NCBI GenBank assembly: GCA_900660155.1
Contig: CABFPE010000411.1
Coordinates: 469,402 to 495,947 of the forward strand
Source: Hofstenia miamia
Lineage: Eukaryota > Xenacoelomorpha > Acoela > Hofsteniidae
Direction: 5' to 3'
DNA length: 26,546 nucleotides
In this document: one piece after another, positions 21,535 to 26,546 of the stretch
Position numbering within the stretch: the first letter of the stretch is position 1
Layout of the letters: every line of letters starts with the position of its first letter
Program-made: the position numbers and the translations under genes
The notes under the pieces: generated by a model
What the model saw: the letters and a program-made list of their open reading frames with translations, nothing else
Databases searched by the model: none
Told to the model about the DNA's origin: nothing

Positions 21535-22620
21535 TTAATAATGAACATAAGGCACTCGGCAGAAACGACATAAACATATTGCATATTTCTTACAGTTGTT
21601 TTTAACGGAATAGTTAAAGTTATTTAAAAACTGTTGTTGGAAGAAGTCTTTTAATGATCTTTTTACTTGTTTCAATGATCCATATAAATTGATGGAAGTA
21701 TTTTGATGTATATAATTTGCAAGTATTGCAATTCTATTTAAATAAAAAGATCTGGTTGATTCTTTTCTTATATCCTTTGATTTGAAAATTGTAAGATTTG
21801 AAGAACGAAGCTGGTAATTTGTTGGTAGATATTCAGATATTATTTTTGATAGTTCCAAATCATATTGGTCATTCAATAGCTTATTAAAATATATTAAATC
21901 AAGTAACTGAAAATAATAAGGTATCGGAAGCATGTTTAAGCGTATCAATTGTGATTTATAATCAAGACCTGGTAGTATCCACTTAAAACACCTATGTTGA
22001 AAGGCTTCTAGCTTGTCAATTATGAAGGGGGATAATTCCATCAGAATTGAGCCATAACTTAGACATGATAATACCAATGATTTGTATAGAGTTAACTTGA
22101 TCTTAAAATGAGTTGAGTAAGGAATATTCCGTTTAATATTAGAAAAAAGATAACTGCAACTTTTTAATTTCTTCAAATAATGAGTAGACCAAGAAAGATT
22201 TGGTGTTATTATCAGGCCCAGATCTTTAACAAAGTCATTTGCTACAATTGGTGCTATTATGAGAGGAATAGACTGTGTTACTTTATCACCAAATCTAATA
22301 AATTTAAATTTATCGATATTGAAAGATAAGAGATTATTATTTGACCACGTTTGTATTTTATTGAAATCATTTACAATATTGTTAATATCAGAACTGCATA
22401 ATTTAACGTCATCAGCATACATAAATATCTTACTAAAGTTACAGCTTAATGGCAGATCATTGATATATATTATAAACAAAAGAGGGCCAAGGACGGACCC
22501 TTGAGGAACTCCACTTTTAACAGGAAGTAGTGTGGCGGAAGTAAAAATGCCTAAGTACTTACGGTTAATATAAAAATTTATTGTAGTCATCTTAAGGAAG
22601 TTAGCAACATAATAAGACAT
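21535..22620 (-). CDS. Non-LTR retrotransposon reverse transcriptase, 5'-truncated but open
   Basis: 361 codons of the C-terminal half of a LINE ORF2 (Jockey/CR1-like group; clade not resolved). Recognisable blocks are SGVPQGSVLGPLLF (36-49), the catalytic box MYADD (67-71, two of the metal-binding Asp), NLSWSTH (141-147) in the conserved block after the palm, and HRCFKWIL (209-216) in the thumb region. The C-terminus has a short Cys-containing tail, CLCRFCR. The endonuclease and N-terminal RT blocks are absent, and an in-frame TAG lies 24 nt before the first ATG, so the copy is truncated there, next to a short TA tract. No frameshift or stop interrupts the remainder, which suggests a fairly recent insertion. 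It is not expected to be autonomous. The 3' end lies near the TAA repeat at 21464-21483. Confidence 0.88.
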   Translation of the reverse strand: MSYYVANFLKMTTINFYINRKYLGIFTSATLLPVKSGVPQGSVLGPLLFIIYINDLPLSCNFSKIFMYADDVKLCSSDINNIVNDFNKIQTWSNNNLLSFNIDKFKFIRFGDKVTQSIPLIIAPIVANDFVKDLGLIITPNLSWSTHYLKKLKSCSYLFSNIKRNIPYSTHFKIKLTLYKSLVLSCLSYGSILMELSPFIIDKLEAFQHRCFKWILPGLDYKSQLIRLNMLPIPYYFQLLDLIYFNKLLNDQYDLELSKIISEYLPTNYQLRSSNLTIFKSKDIRKESTRSFYLNRIAILANYIHQNTSINLYGSLKQVKRSLKDFFQQQFLNNFNYSVKNNCKKYAICLCRFCRVPYVHY

Positions 22621-23122
22621 ATAATATACATATATGTATGACTATTTAGAATTGGGTTCAGATTTAATCACATCAGACATTTAGTTATGATCAAAATGAA
22701 CTTTGATTATTATACATCAAAATCTCTTCTTATTTCCAATTAAAAATGCAAAAATTATACAATCCATTTTATAGTTTATAGTTAATTATGGTTTTACTTC
22801 ATTTATTAAGAGGAAATGACAGCTGATGGATTTTTTTGCAAATAAGAATTTTTTTCAGTTATTAGCAATGTGTGATCTTCTTTGTTCTGGATGCAGATGT
22901 TACTCCCAAATTTTCGTTTCAGATTGTTGACTCCAATAAAGTTTCCAAAATGTCAACTAACATATATGATGCTTGTTTTTAACTAAATCGAAAAAATGCT
23001 TTGAGCATTATTAAAGTACAAAATAATGTGGAATTCGAATAATTGGGTCATCAGAGAATTAATTTTATTTTTATTACAGGAAGGCATGTGAATCAAAAAA
23101 TTATGTTCAATTGGGAAAATTG

Positions 23123-23189
<67 letters not shown>
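23123..23189. repeat. TA microsatellite
   Basis: 67 bp of almost pure TA with one C interruption. Confidence 0.95.
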
Positions 23190-23192
<3 letters not shown>

Positions 23193-23420
23193 GAACGAAT
23201 ATCAGGTTGTTCTGATTCTATGCTTAGTGTAGTCAGGTAGTGAATGCAACAAAGAACTGCAAAAGTTTTAAGAAAATTCTCGAAAAATATCAGTCAAATG
23301 CAAACTGAAATGTGTAATTTCGTTACAGAAATTACTGACTGAATTTTTTGTATTCAAGAATGAAAAATTGGTTTTACATTTTTATTGAAATTCATTTATG
23401 CTCGCTATAACCGCACAGTA

Positions 23421-23422
<2 letters not shown>

Positions 23423-23470
<48 letters not shown>
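23423..23470. repeat. TA microsatellite
   Basis: About 48 bp of TA, downstream of the EGR gene's probable 3' end. Confidence 0.95.
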
Positions 23471-23471
<1 letters not shown>

Positions 23472-23880
23472 AATGTATTAAATTATGCATGAAGTTTATG
23501 TAAAACTAAGAAATTAATGATAGAAAAAATAAACTTGTTATGGGGTATTTATCCAAAAATTTAACATTAATTGTTATATGTATGTGATGCTGATATTTGT
23601 TTTATCAATTCCCTCGTGCTCAGTCTATCAAGTCATGAATTTATAATGCATCAAATTAGCAAATTTTGAGTGATCACAATGACAACTGAACGAACAGATC
23701 TTTTATTAAAATTAGACAGTTCTTCCATTACATATCTAACATAATTATGCATACTAGATTTGACCCTTTCGTTTTTAAAAATTTATCCGAAATAACAGGT
23801 AAATGAAATTGTTTTACTGTTTCCTATTTATGAAATGCAATATATTGTTAAAAAGTGACATGTGCAGTTTACAGCTATAG

Positions 23881-24388
23881 TTTATTTCAATATACCATAT
23901 TTATTCTTGACTATTCTGCATCTCTTAATATGAAGCTGCTACATTCAAGACGTGAAGTTTTCCCAATTATAATTTTGTAGATTTTAAGATTAAAATAAAC
24001 TTAAAATGTTTGGTTTCCAATTATTGAAAAAAGCTTTCTGACTTGACCAATTTATATATTTTGAATTCATTCAATTAATGATAGCTACAAACTTTCTGTA
24101 AACTAACAAAGTTTAATATTGATAAAAACTGAATGCACTTAGGATTTTACAGAAACACTATTTAGCTTCACACACTTAGATCATTAAGTTGTAAGAGTTG
24201 CATTTAAATTTAAATGTAAAATAAAACAAAAAGGTACGAGAAAATATTCTAATTTCACCTAGATTTAAATGCCAATAATTATTGGGCAATCACTTTTTTA
24301 CAAAAAGCGACAAAAATTCTAACAGTTGTTAAACAACTAAAATAACTGCACACAATTCATAAAAAAATAAATATTTTACTGATAAAAT
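23881..24388 (-). other. EGR 3' flank / probable 3' UTR with AU-rich elements
   Basis: No other coding sequence is visible between the TGA (24391-24389) and the TA repeats. On the minus strand there are several AUUUA pentamers (near 24366, 24264, 24209 and 24203), an ATTAAA at about 24117-24112 and AATAAA signals at 23905-23900 and 23886-23881. Instability elements of this kind are usual for immediate-early mRNAs, but in AT-rich DNA they also occur by chance. The true polyadenylation site cannot be chosen from sequence. Confidence 0.4.
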
Positions 24389-25876
<1,488 letters not shown>

Positions 25877-25903
25877 TTATTCGGTGCGAGCGTCACCTAC
25901 GCA

Positions 25904-25930
25904 GCCGAGTCAAAACGAAAATGACTCGGC
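25904..25930. repeat. Perfect 9-bp inverted repeat at the EGR transcription start
   Basis: The arms GCCGAGTCA (25904-25912) and TGACTCGGC (25922-25930) are exact reverse complements around a 9-nt spacer. The predicted TSS falls at the first base of one arm, so most of the dyad would lie in the 5' UTR. Each arm holds a TGACTC core resembling AP-1/bZIP sites. It could be a hairpin or a paired binding site. Confidence 0.7.
25922..25922 (-). promoter_or_regulatory. Predicted EGR transcription start (initiator)
   Basis: TCATTT occupies 25924-25919 on the minus strand and matches the arthropod initiator TCAKTY. Its A (+1) at 25922 lies 31 bp from the first T of the TATA box, the expected spacing. 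The resulting 5' UTR is 97 nt with no upstream ATG. This is predicted from sequence only. Confidence 0.6.
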
Positions 25931-25945
25931 GCACTCGGAGATTTT

Positions 25946-25953
25946 CTTTTATA
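25946..25953 (-). promoter_or_regulatory. TATA box of the EGR gene
   Basis: TATAAAAG on the minus strand, at -31 to -24 from the predicted initiator. It is a consensus TATA box within a locally GC-richer stretch, so it stands out from the AT-rich background better than most TATA-like strings here. Confidence 0.65.
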
Positions 25954-25980
25954 CGAGCGCTGTTAAGATGAACTCGTCTA

Positions 25981-25990
25981 CCAAATATGG
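25981..25990 (-). promoter_or_regulatory. CArG box / serum response element of the EGR gene
   Basis: CCAAATATGG (CCATATTTGG on the coding strand) exactly matches the SRF consensus CC(A/T)6GG. It sits at -59 to -68 from the predicted TSS. Vertebrate EGR1 and FOS promoters rely on such elements for rapid induction. I saw no adjacent consensus ETS core, so a ternary complex site is not supported. Confidence 0.6.
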
Positions 25991-26033
25991 GCATAGTTGA
26001 ATCTCCGAATGACCGTTTCTATAGCAGCCCGAG

Positions 26034-26041
26034 TAACGTCA
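26034..26041 (-). promoter_or_regulatory. CRE-like half-site upstream of EGR
   Basis: TGACGTTA on the minus strand (TAACGTCA on +), about 112-119 bp upstream of the predicted TSS, carries the TGACG core bound by CREB/ATF factors. Vertebrate EGR1 also has CREs near its promoter. A single short site such as this could arise by chance. Confidence 0.35.
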
Positions 26042-26138
26042 GTCAGCAACACTTATAGCAATTTAATGACATGCTTTCTCTTTATCAGTAATTCGCTATG
26101 CGAGAGGAACTATTACATTGCGCGTTAACGTGAATTCC

Positions 26139-26149
26139 TTCTCTCTCTC
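26139..26149 (-). promoter_or_regulatory. GA-repeat, possible GAGA-factor site
   Basis: GAGAGAGAG on the minus strand about 220 bp upstream of the predicted EGR start, next to an AAGGAATTC stretch that contains a GGAA core. GAGA elements are common in arthropod promoters of rapidly induced genes. The functional role is inferred. Confidence 0.3.
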
Positions 26150-26491
26150 ACTGTGTAATACTTAACATCTCTATTTGTATAGCTTTAGTCTAATCACCAT
26201 GTAACACGAGAGAAATTGACATAGCGGCAACATACAGAAAAAGATAATATCGAAAATTAAATACTCATAAAATATTATCAAACCCTCAACAGTTATGCAT
26301 TTACATGTTCTTATAAATTTTATATAATTTAATAAATTTAAAAGATTGCAAAAAAAAACATTTTAAGCTTATATAGTCATGTTTAATATGTTCTCTACCT
26401 AAATTATGAATTGTTGTTACTAACTTTCTTAAACTAGTAAATAAGTATGGATCTTATACAAATGTATTCACATACATATATGAAATTAAAT

Positions 26492-26501
26492 GTATATATA
26501 T

Positions 26502-26546
<45 letters not shown>
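26492..26546. repeat. TA microsatellite at window end
   Basis: TA run with AAA interruptions, reaching the last base. Confidence 0.9.

Larger units (their letters stand above)
22621..23880. other. AT-rich intergenic between LINE and EGR gene
   Basis: Contains the two TA microsatellites listed and otherwise no recognisable gene. Confidence 0.6.

Overview
This is AT-rich eukaryotic DNA, almost certainly from a metazoan and probably from an arthropod. The signs are an EGR-family zinc-finger gene with an arthropod-style initiator, GT-AG introns, long TA microsatellites and a dense mix of hAT, mariner and non-LTR elements. A parasitic copepod would fit the composition, but the sequence alone does not prove the taxon.

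Layout. 1-3330: TA repeat, a dispersed AT-rich repeat family in both orientations, two candidate minus-strand gene fragments (a PLAT-like exon at about 1110-1311 and a weaker Sec14/CRAL-TRIO-like segment at about 1722-1871), and a frameshifted LINE reverse-transcriptase pseudogene at 2101-2890. 3368-5640: a nearly identical head-to-tail duplication of about 1.14 kb. 6083-7409: a 1,327-bp hAT element with a perfect 8-bp target-site duplication and a decayed transposase C-terminus. 8350-8907 and 11835-12013: two short hAT-type non-autonomous elements. 12014-15628: no gene recognised. 15629-16796: a dead mariner-like transposase, followed by a 30-bp minisatellite. 18637-19160: GC-richer islands of short degenerate words. 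20039-20142: TA repeat. 21262-22620: an RTE-type LINE/SINE 3' end facing a 5'-truncated but open LINE RT reading frame, tail to tail.

The one convincing host gene is at the right end on the minus strand: a two-exon EGR (stripe/EGR1-type) transcription factor. Its predicted spliced product is 438 aa, with three EGR zinc fingers whose DNA-contact residues are intact. Upstream lies a compact, well-spaced promoter: CArG box (SRF site) at -59 to -68, TATAAAAG at -31 to -24, initiator TCATTT at +1, a CRE half-site and a GA stretch further out. The long 3' flank carries several AUUUA pentamers. This is the layout of an immediate-early gene.

No operon-like or obviously new multi-gene system is visible. 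The main unifying observation is that several islands of short, locally repeated GC-rich words coincide with hAT element ends, and may be hAT subterminal repeats. A different word set (ACTCG/CGAGT) recurs around the EGR promoter and in its intron.
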